From: Myoxocephalus aenaeus | Taxonomy: Eukaryota > Chordata > Actinopteri > Perciformes > Cottidae | Direction of reading: 5' to 3' | Assembly (NCBI GenBank): GCA_038501785.1 | Contig: JBAMJR010000199.1 | Span: 201,001-265,000 of the forward strand | Length of the DNA stretch: 64,000 nt | Part shown: piece after piece, positions 24,255-34,232 of the stretch | Numbering within the stretch: position 1 is the first letter of the stretch | Layout of the letters: every line of letters begins with the position of its first letter | Notes under the pieces: model-generated | The model's input: the letters and a program-made list of their open reading frames with translations, nothing else | Database searches by the model: none | What the model was told of the DNA's origin: nothing | Program-made: the position numbers and the translations under genes

Positions 24255-25271
24255 CTCTCCTGGGTGGATCTGATTCATCGTCTTTGTTCCTGTAGATCTG
24301 GTTCATCGTGGTCTTTGTTCCTGTAGATCTGGTTCATCGTGGTCTTTGTTCCTAGATCTGGTCCATCGTGGTCTTTGTTCCTGTAGATCTGGTCCATCGT
24401 GGTCTTTGTTCCTGTAGATCTGGTTCATCGTGGTCTTTGTTCCTAGATCTGGTCCATCGTGGTCTTTGTTCCTGTAGATCTGGTCCATCGTGGTCTTTGT
24501 TCCTGTAGATCTGGTCCATCGTGGTCTTTGTTCCTGTAGATCTGGTTCATCGTGGTCTTTGTTCCTAGATCTGGTCCATCGTGGTCTTTGTTCCTGTAGA
24601 TCTGGTCCATCGTGGTCTTTGTTCCTGTAGATCTGGTCCATCGTGGTCTTTGTTCCTGTAGATCTGGTTCATCGTGGTCTTTGTTCCTAGATCTGGTCCA
24701 TCGTGGTCTTTGTTCCTGTAGATCTGGTCCATCGTGGTCTTTGTTCCTGTAGATCTGGTTCATCGTGGTCTTTGTTCCTAGATCTGGTCCATCGTGGTCT
24801 TTGTTCCTGTAGATCTGGTCCATCGTGGTCTTTGTTCCTGTAGATCTGGTCCATCGTGGTCTTTGTTCCTGTAGATCTGGTTCATCGTGGTCTTTGTTCC
24901 TAGATCTGGTCCATCGTGGTCTTTGTTCCTGTAGATCTGGTTCATCGTGGTCTTTGTTCCTAGATCTGGTCCATCGTGGTCTTTGTTCCTGTAGATCTGG
25001 TCCATCGTGGTCTTTGTTCCTGTAGATCTGGTTCATCGTGGTCTTTGTTCCTGTAGATCTGGTTCATCGTGGTCTTTGTTCCTGTAGATCTGGTCCATCG
25101 TGGTCTTTGTTCCTGTAGATCTGGTCCATCGTGGTCTTTGTTCCTGTAGATCTGGTTCATCGTGGTCTTTGTTCCTAGATCTGGTCCATCGTGGTCTTTG
25201 TTCCTGTAGATCTGGTCCATCGTGGTCTTTGTTCCTGTAGATCTGGTCCATCGTGGTCTTTGTTCCTACAG
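24255..25271. repeat. C-delta acceptor minisatellite (decoy 3' splice sites)
   Basis: About 34 copies of 28- and 31-bp units containing CTTTGTTCCTGTAGATCTGG. Each 31-bp unit carries a polypyrimidine tract followed by TAG; the shorter variant reads CCTAG. The array runs straight into the true TRDC acceptor TTTGTTCCTACAG at 25259-25271, of which it is clearly a copy. Confidence 0.93.
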
Positions 25272-26003
25272 ATCCGATTCCTGTGACCCTTTTAGTCCTG
25301 AGTCCTCTGAGGACTCTTGCCGACCCGCAGGGCCCGGAGGTCTGTCTGGCTTCGGGGTTCCATCCGAAGGGAGGGGACCTGGTTCTGAATGTGGTGGGGG
25401 GTCAGGTGGGGGACCAGCAGCTCCACCGGACCCCCATGACCCCCACAGACCACGTCTGGTCCCCAAAGAGGAAGACCTACTTCTACGCCGGATTCAGTGA
25501 CCAGAGGATCCGGTCCTGTGAGTCCAGGAACCACAGCGGTAAGAAGATTACATACATTTATTAAATATTAAGCGGTAAGACGATGAAATACACAAAATAA
25601 ATAAATACATTCTAAAGTAAAGTAAAGTACTTCAAAACGGTACTGAAGTACAGCGCTTGTGTAAATGTACTTCAAGTCGATAAACTGCATGAAGGACTTA
25701 CATTCTGCATGCAATATCATATCAGTCCAGATAGAAGAACCCGGGTCCCAGACTGAAAAACCCGGGTCCCAGACTGAAGAACCCGGGTCCCAGACCGAAG
25801 AACCCGGGTCCCAGACTGAAAAACCCGGGTCCCAGACTGAAGAACCCGGGTCCCAGACCGAAGAACCCGGGTCTCAGACTGAAGAACCCGGGTCCCGGAC
25901 TCAGCTGAACTGGTACCTGCTGCTGCTGATCGCCTTGAGGCTGATCTTCATCAAAGCCGTGGCCTTCAGCTCCCTCTTCACCATCAGAGCCCTGCTCTTC
26001 TGA
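25272..26003 (+). CDS. TRDC: T-cell receptor delta constant region
   Basis: Exon 1 (25272-25538, phase 1 in and out) encodes an Ig-like constant domain: PVTLLVLSPLRTL, first Cys in EVCLASGFHP, TYFYAGFSD, second Cys in IRSCESRNHS. Exon 2 (25726-26003, acceptor ATATCAG) encodes the connecting peptide and membrane part. The connecting peptide is about eight copies of the seven-residue EPGSQTE/K. The transmembrane segment LLLLIALRLIFIKAVAF carries the conserved Arg and Lys that pair with CD3 chains, then a very short tail ending RALLF and TGA. Joining of J-delta to exon 1 is in frame. No Cys is present in the connecting peptide, where mammalian delta chains have their interchain Cys. The exon 2 start could shift by a few bases, but this choice keeps phase. 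Confidence 0.93.
25735..25890. repeat. TRDC: Coding 21-bp minisatellite in TRDC connecting peptide
   Basis: About eight copies of a 21-bp unit, GAACCCGGGTCCCAGACTGA plus A, with changes GAA/AAA, ACT/ACC and CCC/CTC. The unit length keeps the frame, so copy-number change would lengthen or shorten the stalk in steps of seven residues. Confidence 0.95.
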
Positions 26004-26004
26004 C

Positions 26005-26140
26005 GCTGACGTCTGATTGGACGACGCTAGGAGTAACTGCGTCTGATTGGACGACGCCAGGACGAACTGCGTCTGATTGGACGACGCCAGGACGAACTGC
26101 GTCTGATTGGACGACGCCAGGACGAACTGCGTCTGATTGG
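26005..26140. repeat. 30-bp repeat in TRDC 3' UTR
   Basis: About four to five copies of a 30-bp unit containing GTCTGATTGGACGACGCCAG directly after the TRDC stop codon, probably transcribed as 3' UTR. Confidence 0.9.
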
Positions 26141-26975
26141 TCGAGTGTTTCTTTATTCATTCAAAAAAGATGATTTAATTTTTATTTAATTGGCAGAAAA
26201 CTACGGTGGCCTCGAAGGACAAAACACAATCAAAGTCTTTTATTGCATTTATTGATGTTAATGTTTAAGAAATGTGCTTCATGACAGGAAACGGCAGTAA
26301 AACTAAACCCAAACCCTAAAAACGCTTCAAATGCTGAAAGTAAGAAGGGAAACAAAAACAAATACTGAATATGTCTCTCTAAATATATAAACAACATTTA
26401 AACAATGGTTATTATGCATTTAAGAGACATTTAACATTTAAACAATCAAAAGTAATAAAACTACCCAGAAGAAAAATCTGCTCCAATTTTAACTTTTTTA
26501 TTTAATCAACGAATACCAAAAATAATTTTAAAAACGTGAAAGAACTCACATTTAATGTTAAGTATTTCTATTTTGTATTTATTGCATTTTTATATTTCAG
26601 AGCACGTTTTCTCTTCACACCTATAAATGATGAAGAAGAATGAGCTCCAATTGCATAAATACAATAAATACTAAAACACAAACACAAAGTATTTTTAGTG
26701 GTTTTGTTGATTCTGACTCAGATTTATTTTCTATGTGTCTCTTGTCTTCTAGTTTTTTATGCTTTTTAAAAATGTATTTGAGCACATTTCTGTTACCGGT
26801 AATTTTTTCTCTCTCTTGTGTTTCGTCCTCAGGTGGAAATAAAACTGAAATGATATTTAATATCCGAGCCTTCGTTATTTTTCCTGGTTTCCACACAGAA
26901 ATATTTCAGTTTATAATAAACATTGAGTCGCTTTATTTGTTGTTTATTTGTTGTTTATTTGTTGTTTATTTGTCT
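26141..26975. other. TRDC 3' flank, AT-rich
   Basis: No gene is supported. AATAAA-like sequences occur near 26454 and 26839, either of which could end TRDC, but I cannot choose between them. There is no RSS-J pair here. Confidence 0.4.
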
Positions 26976-27050
26976 CCTCTTCGACCTCTGTGACACTCGG
27001 AGTGCCTCAGGGATCGATTCTGGGACCTGATTTTCTTTATATAATAATTG
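26976..27050 (+). mobile_element. LINE reverse transcriptase fragment
   Basis: A short plus-strand frame reads SVTLGVPQGSILGPDFLYI (about 26987-27043). GVPQGSILGP is a hallmark of non-LTR reverse transcriptases just before the catalytic FADD region. The surrounding RT is absent; a (TG)n tract starts at 27073. Confidence 0.75.
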
Positions 27051-27072
27051 TATGTCACAGCTTTACCTCCCT

Positions 27073-27080
27073 GTGTGTGT

Positions 27081-27125
<45 letters not shown>

Positions 27126-27145
27126 TGTGTGTGTGTGTGTGTGTT
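27073..27145. repeat. (TG)n microsatellite
   Basis: About 35 TG dinucleotides with a few interruptions. Confidence 0.95.
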
Positions 27146-27709
27146 GGGTTTCATCAGTTGAACCACATTCCAACAGGAAGCTGATAAACATCAAACAGGA
27201 AGTGAAGCTCAGTTTCCCATGGACAGACTTCTTTGTTCACATTCAGTCGTTTTCATCTTCGGTGTTAAAGTCTGGTTTATTTTACTTCATGCACGAGTGA
27301 CGATGCCCGATAATATTCATTAAATTAGACACTCATTACACAATTAAACTGTCAATATTTATGATTTTTTTCCCCTTAAAAAAAGGTCGCTGTGAATTCG
27401 TCTCATGTTATTTACATCACACCAAATATGTTTGTAGAGATAATGTGGAAATATAATTTTGTTTATTTTAATTAAGTTGATTCATTTAAAACAATCAAAC
27501 AACATTTATATCAAAAGGCAAGAAAAACATAAACAGTTCATCACCGTAACAATGTTTTATCAACTTAAATCATAGTTGTCAGATATATTGAGTCAAAACT
27601 AAAGAAACTGGGTTTGATCTCTGAACTGAGGCCGCCACCTAGTGGACCGGATGGGGACTGCAGAGTCCTCCTCACTTCCTCTGGCTCTGGTTCTGGTCTC
27701 TGTGCGGCA

Positions 27710-28240
27710 GCTTTACTAATAATAATACATTTGATTTATATATAGCAGTTTACAAGGTAAAGACAAACGAATATAAACAAGAGAGATGACATCATCACAT
27801 TAAGAATCAAAATAAAAACTGAACCAGCAAGCAGATTTAAATAAATGAGTTTGAAGTGTTTTAAAGAGTGATGAGAACGTCTGAGGTGCTGGGGAGAGGG
27901 GGCAGCATGGAGAAGGCCCCGCCCCCCGGGTCTGATGCTTGGACCGAGTCGGGGGCAAGGAGGTCAGAGAGGTTCTGAAGGGGTTCAGGGTTCTGAAGGG
28001 CTTTGTAGCTGATGAGGAGGATCTTGAACTGGATTATGTGCTGTATGGGGGCCAGTGGAGGTTCTGAAGGACTGGGGTCATGTGATCTCTGGTAGACTCG
28101 GGGGGGATCTGGTCTCTGGGGGATGTGGTCTCTGGTGGACTCGGGGGGGATCTGTTCTCTGGGGGATGTGGTCTCTGGTGGACTCGGGGGGGATCTGGTC
28201 TTTGGGGGATCTGGTCTCTGGTGGAGAGCTATATAATCCC
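27710..28240. repeat. Interspersed repeat fragment with internal tandem repeat
   Basis: Sequence such as GGGCTTTGTAGCTGATGAGG, GATCTTGAACTGGATTATGT and GGGGCCAGTGGAGGTTCTGA resembles a widespread teleost interspersed repeat (recognised from memory; class not assigned). From 28085 to 28230 its end, around TGTGGTCTCTGGTGGACTCG, is tandemly repeated three times. Confidence 0.55.
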
Positions 28241-28403
28241 CTCAGTGTGTTCTGGGGCTACCCTCTTATGCATGAAAACCTCAGACGCTTGCATCTCAGA
28301 CCCACAGCTGATGTCTCCTGGAGCTCCATTAAAACAGATCAATGAGCCTTCATCACCATCGTCCTGCTGGTTTGATTTTAAACTTTGCATATTTGTGTTT
28401 GTA

Positions 28404-28716
28404 GAGACTTCGGCCTCAGGAGGACCCGGCAGGCTCAGAGCTGAGAGACGGAGACAGGAAGTCAGACGAAGAGACGGACCGACGTTTTGGTTTGTTGACG
28501 AAAATGAAAATAAGAAAGGTTTCGTCTGCTGGAGGCCGCGAGTCTGTCCGGGAAGAAGAGCTGAACACAACGACGCTGAGAGGAAGCTGCTGCTTCGAGC
28601 CTGCAGGTGAAGAAACGGGTCACATGACTTGTTCTGCTCCTTCCTTCCTGTTACAGAAGCTACACCGTTCCTCCTGGAGGAGTTCTACCTCAGAGGAGAG
28701 GAAGCTGAAGAGGAGT
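28404..28716 (+). other. Possible exons of an unidentified gene or pseudogene
   Basis: A candidate exon at 28404-28607 (acceptor TTTGTAG, donor GCAG|GTGAAG) and a second after CTTCCTGTTACAG at 28657 join in frame to give ...DPAGSELRDGDRKSDEETDRR... followed by EATPFLLEEFYLRGEEAEEE and a stop. I do not recognise the product. A further exon-like piece follows TTTGTTCAG at about 28829 (FNGVDFQETLRLSAMLELYEE then Asp-rich, TGA near 28923). The position between TRDC and the J-alpha cluster would be odd for an unrelated gene, so pseudogene or chance is quite possible. Confidence 0.25.
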
Positions 28717-29099
28717 CCTGATCACCGTGAGGTTCTGCAGCGCTGAGAGAACCTTTTCACAGCGTGATCCAGGAGGCTCACCAGAACTCCAAAGGGTTAG
28801 AACTTCTGTCGGCTTTTCTCTTTGTTCAGTCTTCATTCAACGGGGTCGACTTCCAGGAGACGTTGAGACTGTCGGCCATGCTCGAGCTCTACGAGGAAGA
28901 CGATGATGACGATGATGATGGACTGTGAGTTTCAGATGCTGTTAACTGATGCAACAACACCTTGTTTCATCAGTGAGGAGCTCCAGCTGTTGGTCTGTAT
29001 GCAGACGATGATGTTCCATCGCCTGGCGATCAGACTCCTGAACCCTCCATGGTTCAGGGGCTCAAGGTGTTAGTATTACCTGGTGGACCATCAGCATGT

Positions 29100-29375
29100 T
29101 CTGACCCTTCAGTAGGCCTAACCATCAGTAGGCCTGACCCATCAGTAGGCCTGACCCATTGTTAGGACTGACCATCGGTAGGCCTGACCCATCGGTAGGC
29201 CTGACCCATCGGTAGGCCTAACCGGCCGTAGGCCTGACCCATCGGTAGGCCTGACCCATTGTTAGGACTGACCATCGGTAGGCCTGACCCATTGTTAGGA
29301 CTGACCCATCAGTAGGCCTGACCCATCGGCAGGACTGACCATCGGTAGGCCTGACCCATCAGCATGTTCTGACCC
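29100..29375. repeat. GTAGGCCTGACCCATCG minisatellite
   Basis: About 13 copies of an 18-22-bp unit containing GTAGGCCTGACCCATC, with GTTAGGACTGACCATC variants. Nothing recognisable was found between this array and 29820. Confidence 0.9.
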
Positions 29376-29828
29376 ATCCGACCCGGCGGCGTATTCTGAA
29401 GACATGCTGCTGCTTTAGGAGGTGATGTTTCTGGAAGTTGACGTTCGGCAGTCTGCAGACACTCGAAGGGACGACGTCCTCTTTCGCTTGTTTGTCCATC
29501 CACACCTGGTGTGGAACCCTTTGGGGACCTGGTGTGGATCCCTTTGGGGACGCTCGTCCCCTTCAGGCCACAGCTGACCAGCCTGAATGCATTATGGGAT
29601 ACCGTGAAGACCAGCGAGGGCCTGTTTGTTTGGATGGCGGCCTCGTCGTCTCCGTGAGGTCTTGAGACCTGGAGCCTGAACCAGAACCGGTGAGTTTCTG
29701 TGGATTTAAACAAAATGTGTGGAGAAAAGATGGAAAGCAGATCATCTCACTGAGGTTTTACGTTTCACTCTTTGCTCTTCCATCAAAGCTGCTTCTGAGA
29801 GGAACAGATGCTCGTGAATGCAGCATCG

Positions 29829-30366
29829 TCCCAGTATTGGTAGTATTGGTCCCAGTACTCGTAGTATTGGTAGTATTGGTCCCAATACTTGTAGTATTGG
29901 TAGTATTGGTCCCAGTACTCGTAGTATTGGTAGTATTGGTCCCAGTACTTGTAGTATTGGTAGTATTGGTCCCAATACTTGTAGTATTGGTGGTATTGGT
30001 CCCAGTACTCGTGGTATTGCTAGTATTGGTCCCAGTACTCGTAGTATTGGTAGTCTTGGTCCCAGTACTCATAGTATTGGTAGTATTGGTCCCAGTACTC
30101 GTAGTATTGGTAGTATTGGTAGTATTGGTCCCAGTACTCGTAGTATTGGTAGTATGTATAGTATTGGTCCCAGTACTCGTAGTATTGGTAGTATTGGTCC
30201 CAGTACTCGTAGTATTGGTAGTATTGGTCCCAGTACTTGTAGTATTGGTAGTTTTGGTCCCAGTACTCGTAGTATTGGTAGTCTTGGTCCCAGTACTCAT
30301 AGTATTGGTAGTATTGGTAGTATTGGTCCCAGTACTCGTAGTATTGGTAGTATTGGTAGTATTTGT
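29829..30366. repeat. RSS-derived minisatellite upstream of J-alpha 1
   Basis: About 18 copies of 30-39-bp units containing CCCAGTACTCGTAGTATTGG. The last unit supplies the nonamer (AGTATTTGT, 30358-30366) and the complete 12-bp spacer (CCCAGTACTCGT) of the following J segment's RSS, so the unit equals nonamer plus spacer. Confidence 0.93.
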
Positions 30367-30385
30367 CCCAGTACTCGTCACAGTG

Positions 30386-30448
30386 TGAATACTCAGGGAG
30401 GAAACCGACTTTATTTCAGCAGTGGAACCAAACTGACCGTTGAATCTG
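30386..30448 (+). CDS. TRAJ: J-alpha 1 (FSSG variant)
   Basis: 12-RSS: nonamer AGTATTTGT (30358-30366), 12-bp spacer, heptamer CACAGTG (30379-30385). Reads NTQGGNRLYFSSGTKLTVES and ends in phase 1 at TCTG|GTAAGA. The first Gly of FGXG is Ser, so the beta-bulge may be altered; otherwise intact. First J of the alpha cluster. Confidence 0.88.
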
Positions 30449-30804
30449 GTAAGATTCATATTCATCTGTATTTATTGCATCTTTCTAGAGTTTAGACTTA
30501 CAACAAATATATAAACTAAATGGAGTAATATTGAACACAAAAGTTAAAAGTTAGTTTCAGGATTTGAATTGTGTAAAAACCAGCATCAGCCGATGGGTCG
30601 TTAATCATATTTATTTCAGGTTTATTTAATCAGGTTTACTTGTTTCATCCAGTTTCTACCAAAGTGGATGAAACAAAGTTTTAGTTCTCAGTTCTTCTGT
30701 GATTCCTCTCAGTATATTTGCTTCATGTTGTTGTTGTTGTTGACCTTAAGCGTCGCGATGTGGAGTCCGTCCTCAGACTTATTGTACAGAGCTCTCATGT
30801 TGTG

Positions 30805-30867
30805 TGACTGTCGGTGGACGAGAGAAACTCCTCTTCGGGTCCGGCTCTCTGTTAGCGGTTCAGTCCA
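30805..30867 (+). CDS. TRAJ: J-alpha 2
   Basis: RSS: nonamer-like ACTTATTGT (30777-30785), 12-bp spacer, heptamer TGTTGTG (30798-30804). Reads TVGGREKLLFGSGSLLAVQS; donor GTGAGT. Thr-Lys after FGXG is replaced by Ser-Leu. The intron starts directly in a (TTC/TTG)n tract. Confidence 0.9.
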
Positions 30868-30872
30868 GTGAG

Positions 30873-31010
30873 TTCTTCTTGTTCTTGTTGTTCTTGTTCT
30901 TGTTCTTGTTGTTCTTGTTCTTGTTCTTCTTGTTCTTCTTCTTCTTCTTCTTCTTCTTCTTCTTCTTCTTCTTCTTCTTCTTCTTCTTCTTCTTCTTCTT
31001 CGTTGGTTTC
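30873..31010. repeat. (TTC)n/(TTG)n pyrimidine tract
   Basis: A TTCTTG/TTC repeat begins within 6 bp of the J-alpha 2 donor and extends about 135 bp. It is a long polypyrimidine run on the transcribed sense strand. Confidence 0.95.
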
Positions 31011-31440
31011 TTGTCTTTCTGCTGAAACCAGATGAAATGATTAAAGTTCATAAAACATGAAAAGAAAACTAAGTATAAAATGTGAAGAAGTGAGATGTAA
31101 AATAGTTTTAATGAGCAGAAGTGGTTGAAAGATTCATCGTAATATTAATGTCTTAATGGAGAGCTTGAGCACTAAAACAATTCATTATTTCTGTTTTATA
31201 TTTATAATATTTATTTAAAAATTGACTGTTTGACTGGACAGAAGTCACAAATGTAAAAACCTTGATTTAGTAAAAGTATTAATTCAGAGCATCAAACATT
31301 TGCAGTAAAGATGCATTTGATTTGGTAGATATTCAAAATGAACATTTATTATGAATGAAACAGAAATGTATTTATTTGACTTTACTTATGAAGATAATGA
31401 TGAAGATCAGAGAGTTTATGTCATGAAGCTTCTGGTTGTG

Positions 31441-31497
31441 TGAATGCTGGAAACCAGTTGATCTTTGGGACTGGAACCAGTCTGACCATTGAACCCA
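31441..31497 (+). CDS. TRAJ: J-alpha 3
   Basis: RSS: AGTTTATGT (31413-31421), 12-bp spacer, GGTTGTG (31434-31440). Reads NAGNQLIFGTGTSLTIEP; donor GTGAGT. Intact. Confidence 0.92.
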
Positions 31498-32017
31498 GTG
31501 AGTACTCATATTAATTATGAATATGATTTAGTATGAAGCGGCTTTAAAATGACATTTTACAACGTTTATTACAGAGAAAAATACAATTTCCCAAATAGTT
31601 AATTCAGTGACTTTTCTGTAAATGAATGTCAAAATGAACATTTTATTGATAACATTATAAAATAATCCTTTATTATTTATAATTTACAGGATTAAAGTGC
31701 AAACAAGAGATACAAGAAACAAGATCAAAGTTTTATAAATAAGCAAATAAGCAATAAAAACAGTAAAGAATCAACAATAACTGAAATATTATATATAAAG
31801 ACAGAATAACTATTATAAATATATTATATATAAATATATTATCTTTAAATTATAGTATCTTATTGGGATTGGAACCCAATCATTCAGTTAAAAGTCTCAA
31901 ATATACATATTATTATTATTATTATTGGTTTAATTTAAAATCTCAATGATAAAGCGTAAATATAATTCCTCACTTTCCTAAAAGAAGACGTTTGTTCAGC
32001 ATCTCTACTGTGCAGTA

Positions 32018-32062
<45 letters not shown>

Positions 32063-32154
32063 TAAATCATTGAAAACTGCAATTCATGTATTAATCTTAT
32101 TTAATTATCCAGACAAAAGTCGGTTGAGTTTGAGTTGAGGAGCTTCTGGTTGAG

Positions 32155-32200
32155 AACCAGTTGGTCTTTGGGACTGGGACCAGTCTGACCAGTGACCCCA
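32155..32200 (+). pseudogene. TRAJ: J-alpha 4, RSS-damaged
   Basis: Nonamer AGTTTGAGT (32127-32135) and a 12-bp spacer are kept, but the heptamer position reads GGTTGAG, so the essential GTG next to the coding end is lost. About 11 bp are missing relative to J-alpha 3. The rest reads NQLVFGTGTSLTSDP with donor GTGAGG. Probably cannot rearrange. Confidence 0.8.
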
Positions 32201-32514
32201 GTGAGGAGAAACACATTCATCATCATCACTGCTTATGATCTTGTTCATACTACTATTCTGGAAATAATCACAAAACACATCAATAATTCATAATTCAGCT
32301 TCACATTGTTGTCTGTGGAGCTCCATCCAGTTAAAGAGGTTTTTATGAGTAAAACAGAAGAAATATTGAAAAATAATAATCATAATCAAATAAAATTCAG
32401 TTTAAAAGATTTTAATCAGAATAATCAACGTGACAATAAATACATCTCAACATTTATGCAGAAAGTGAAGTATTTATCAGCGACGTAGTTTATGATCTGG
32501 AGCTTCTTGTTGTG

Positions 32515-32574
32515 GGAATACTGGTTTAGACAAGATGGTCTTTGGAAGTGGAACCAGACTAACCATTGAACCCA
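32515..32574 (+). CDS. TRAJ: J-alpha 5
   Basis: RSS: AGTTTATGA (32487-32495), 12-bp spacer, TGTTGTG (32508-32514). Reads NTGLDKMVFGSGTRLTIEP; donor CCCA|GTAAGT. The donor is the first unit of the downstream minisatellite. Confidence 0.92.
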
Positions 32575-33000
32575 GTAAGTACTCATATTAACCAGCAAGT
32601 ACTGGTATTAACCAGTAAGTACTAGTATTAACCAGTAATTACTCATAATAACCAGTAAATACTGGTATTAACCAGTAAGTACTCATATTAACCAGTAAGT
32701 ACTAGCATTAACCGGTAAGTACTCATAATAACCAGTAAGTACTAGCATTAACCGGTAAGTACTCATATTAACCAGTAAATACTAGTATTAACCGGTAAGT
32801 ACTCATAATAACCAGTAAATACTGGTATTAACCAGTAAGTACTCATATTAACCAGTAAGTACTAGCATTAACCGGTAAGTACTCATAATAACCAGTAAGT
32901 ACTGGTATTAACCGGTAAGTACTCATAATAACCAGTAAGTACTGGTATTAACCGGTAAGTACTCATAATAACCAGTAAGTACTGGTATTAACCAGTACTT
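32569..33000. repeat. J-donor minisatellite (decoy 5' splice sites)
   Basis: About 24 copies of an 18-bp unit such as ACCAGTAAGTACTCATAT or ACCGGTAAGTACTAGTAT. Nearly every copy contains GTAAGTAC, a near-perfect 5' splice site, identical to the true donor of J-alpha 5 that starts the array. Confidence 0.95.
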
Positions 33001-33341
33001 ACTGGTATTGATCATAAACATTATTTATAGGAGGCGGTTTATTATAACTTTTGTTGAAAACACAACTCTAACATATCTACGATGTGAGATGAAAACTCCG
33101 TGTCTCCAAACTATTGTGATCTAAGGAAATAGTTTTGGGATGAAAACAAAAAAATACTTTCAGAACAAATATTTAAATAAATTGTTAAAAAACATAAGTT
33201 GTTGAAGGAGAATCTTTAAAGTAAAACCACAGAATCTCAACTGTGCAGAAACAATATTTACATGTTATTTGTAATTTAAATATTAGGTTTTACTACATGA
33301 AGTTGGTTCAGTCAGTTTGTGTTGTGAGGCTTCGTGTTGTG

Positions 33342-33401
33342 TGAATACTGGAACTCAGAAGATCATCTTTGGGACTGGAACCAGACTAACCATTGATCCC
33401 A
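33342..33401 (+). CDS. TRAJ: J-alpha 6
   Basis: RSS: AGTTTGTGT (33314-33322), 12-bp spacer, TGTTGTG (33335-33341). Reads NTGTQKIIFGTGTRLTIDP; donor GTGAGT. Intact. Confidence 0.92.
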
Positions 33402-33710
33402 GTGAGTACAGATATTGATTATTAATATAAACATTATTTATATTTGAAGCGTCTTTAAAAACAATCTTTGTTTTATTTAATAAAACATGAAACGACTCAA
33501 AGTAAAACATCATTTTAATAAAAAGTATTGATGAGATTCATCATCTGTCATCATAAACATTTAGTTTATTGCTTCTACAGTAAATATCTAAATGTACGTT
33601 TTATTTATAATACATATTAATAACGGATATTAATAATCGTAAAATGTAAAAACGATGTTTTTCTGGGTGAAGTCTGGGTCTGAGTTTGTGTCGTGTGACT
33701 TCTCGTTGTG

Positions 33711-33770
33711 TGACGAACAACCAGAATAAACTCTTCTTTGGAACTGGAACCAGACTAACCATTGAAACCA
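33711..33770 (+). CDS. TRAJ: J-alpha 7
   Basis: RSS: AGTTTGTGT (33683-33691), 12-bp spacer, CGTTGTG (33704-33710). Reads TNNQNKLFFGTGTRLTIET; donor GTAAGT. Intact. Confidence 0.92.
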
Positions 33771-34029
33771 GTAAGTACTAAAATACATTATGAATATTGT
33801 TTATGAATGGAGCGTCGCTAAAAACAAACTTTACAGCGTTTAACTGGAAATAAAATAAAACAAAGATCTTCAGGCTCATAAAATCAACACAAAGTAAAAC
33901 AATAATATTAATGATCAAAAATATCACATTTCATTTCTAAAACGTATTATATAATAAATGTAACATTATTTAGATAGTTTTCTAAAATGAAGTTTGTTCA
34001 GAGTTTATGTTCTGGAGCTTCTTGTTGTG

Positions 34030-34086
34030 TGAATGATGGATTTAAGATGGTCTTTGGAACTGGATCCAGTCTGACCATTGAAACCA
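34030..34086 (+). CDS. TRAJ: J-alpha 8
   Basis: RSS: AGTTTATGT (34002-34010), 12-bp spacer, TGTTGTG (34023-34029). Reads NDGFKMVFGTGSSLTIET; donor GTAAGT. As with J-alpha 5, the donor is the first unit of a short minisatellite. Confidence 0.92.
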
Positions 34087-34232
34087 GTAAGTAATGATAA
34101 TAACCAGTAAGTACTGATAATAACCAGTAAGTATTGATAATAACCAGTAAATAATGATAATAACCAGTAAGTAATGATAATAACCAGCAAATAATGATAG
34201 TAACCAGTAAGTAATGATATTAACCAGTATTG
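34081..34232. repeat. J-donor minisatellite after J-alpha 8
   Basis: About eight copies of an 18-bp unit, ACCAGTAAGTAATGATAA. Most contain GTAAGTA; some copies read GTAAATA or GCAAATA. Related in type but independent in sequence from the array at 32569. Confidence 0.92.
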
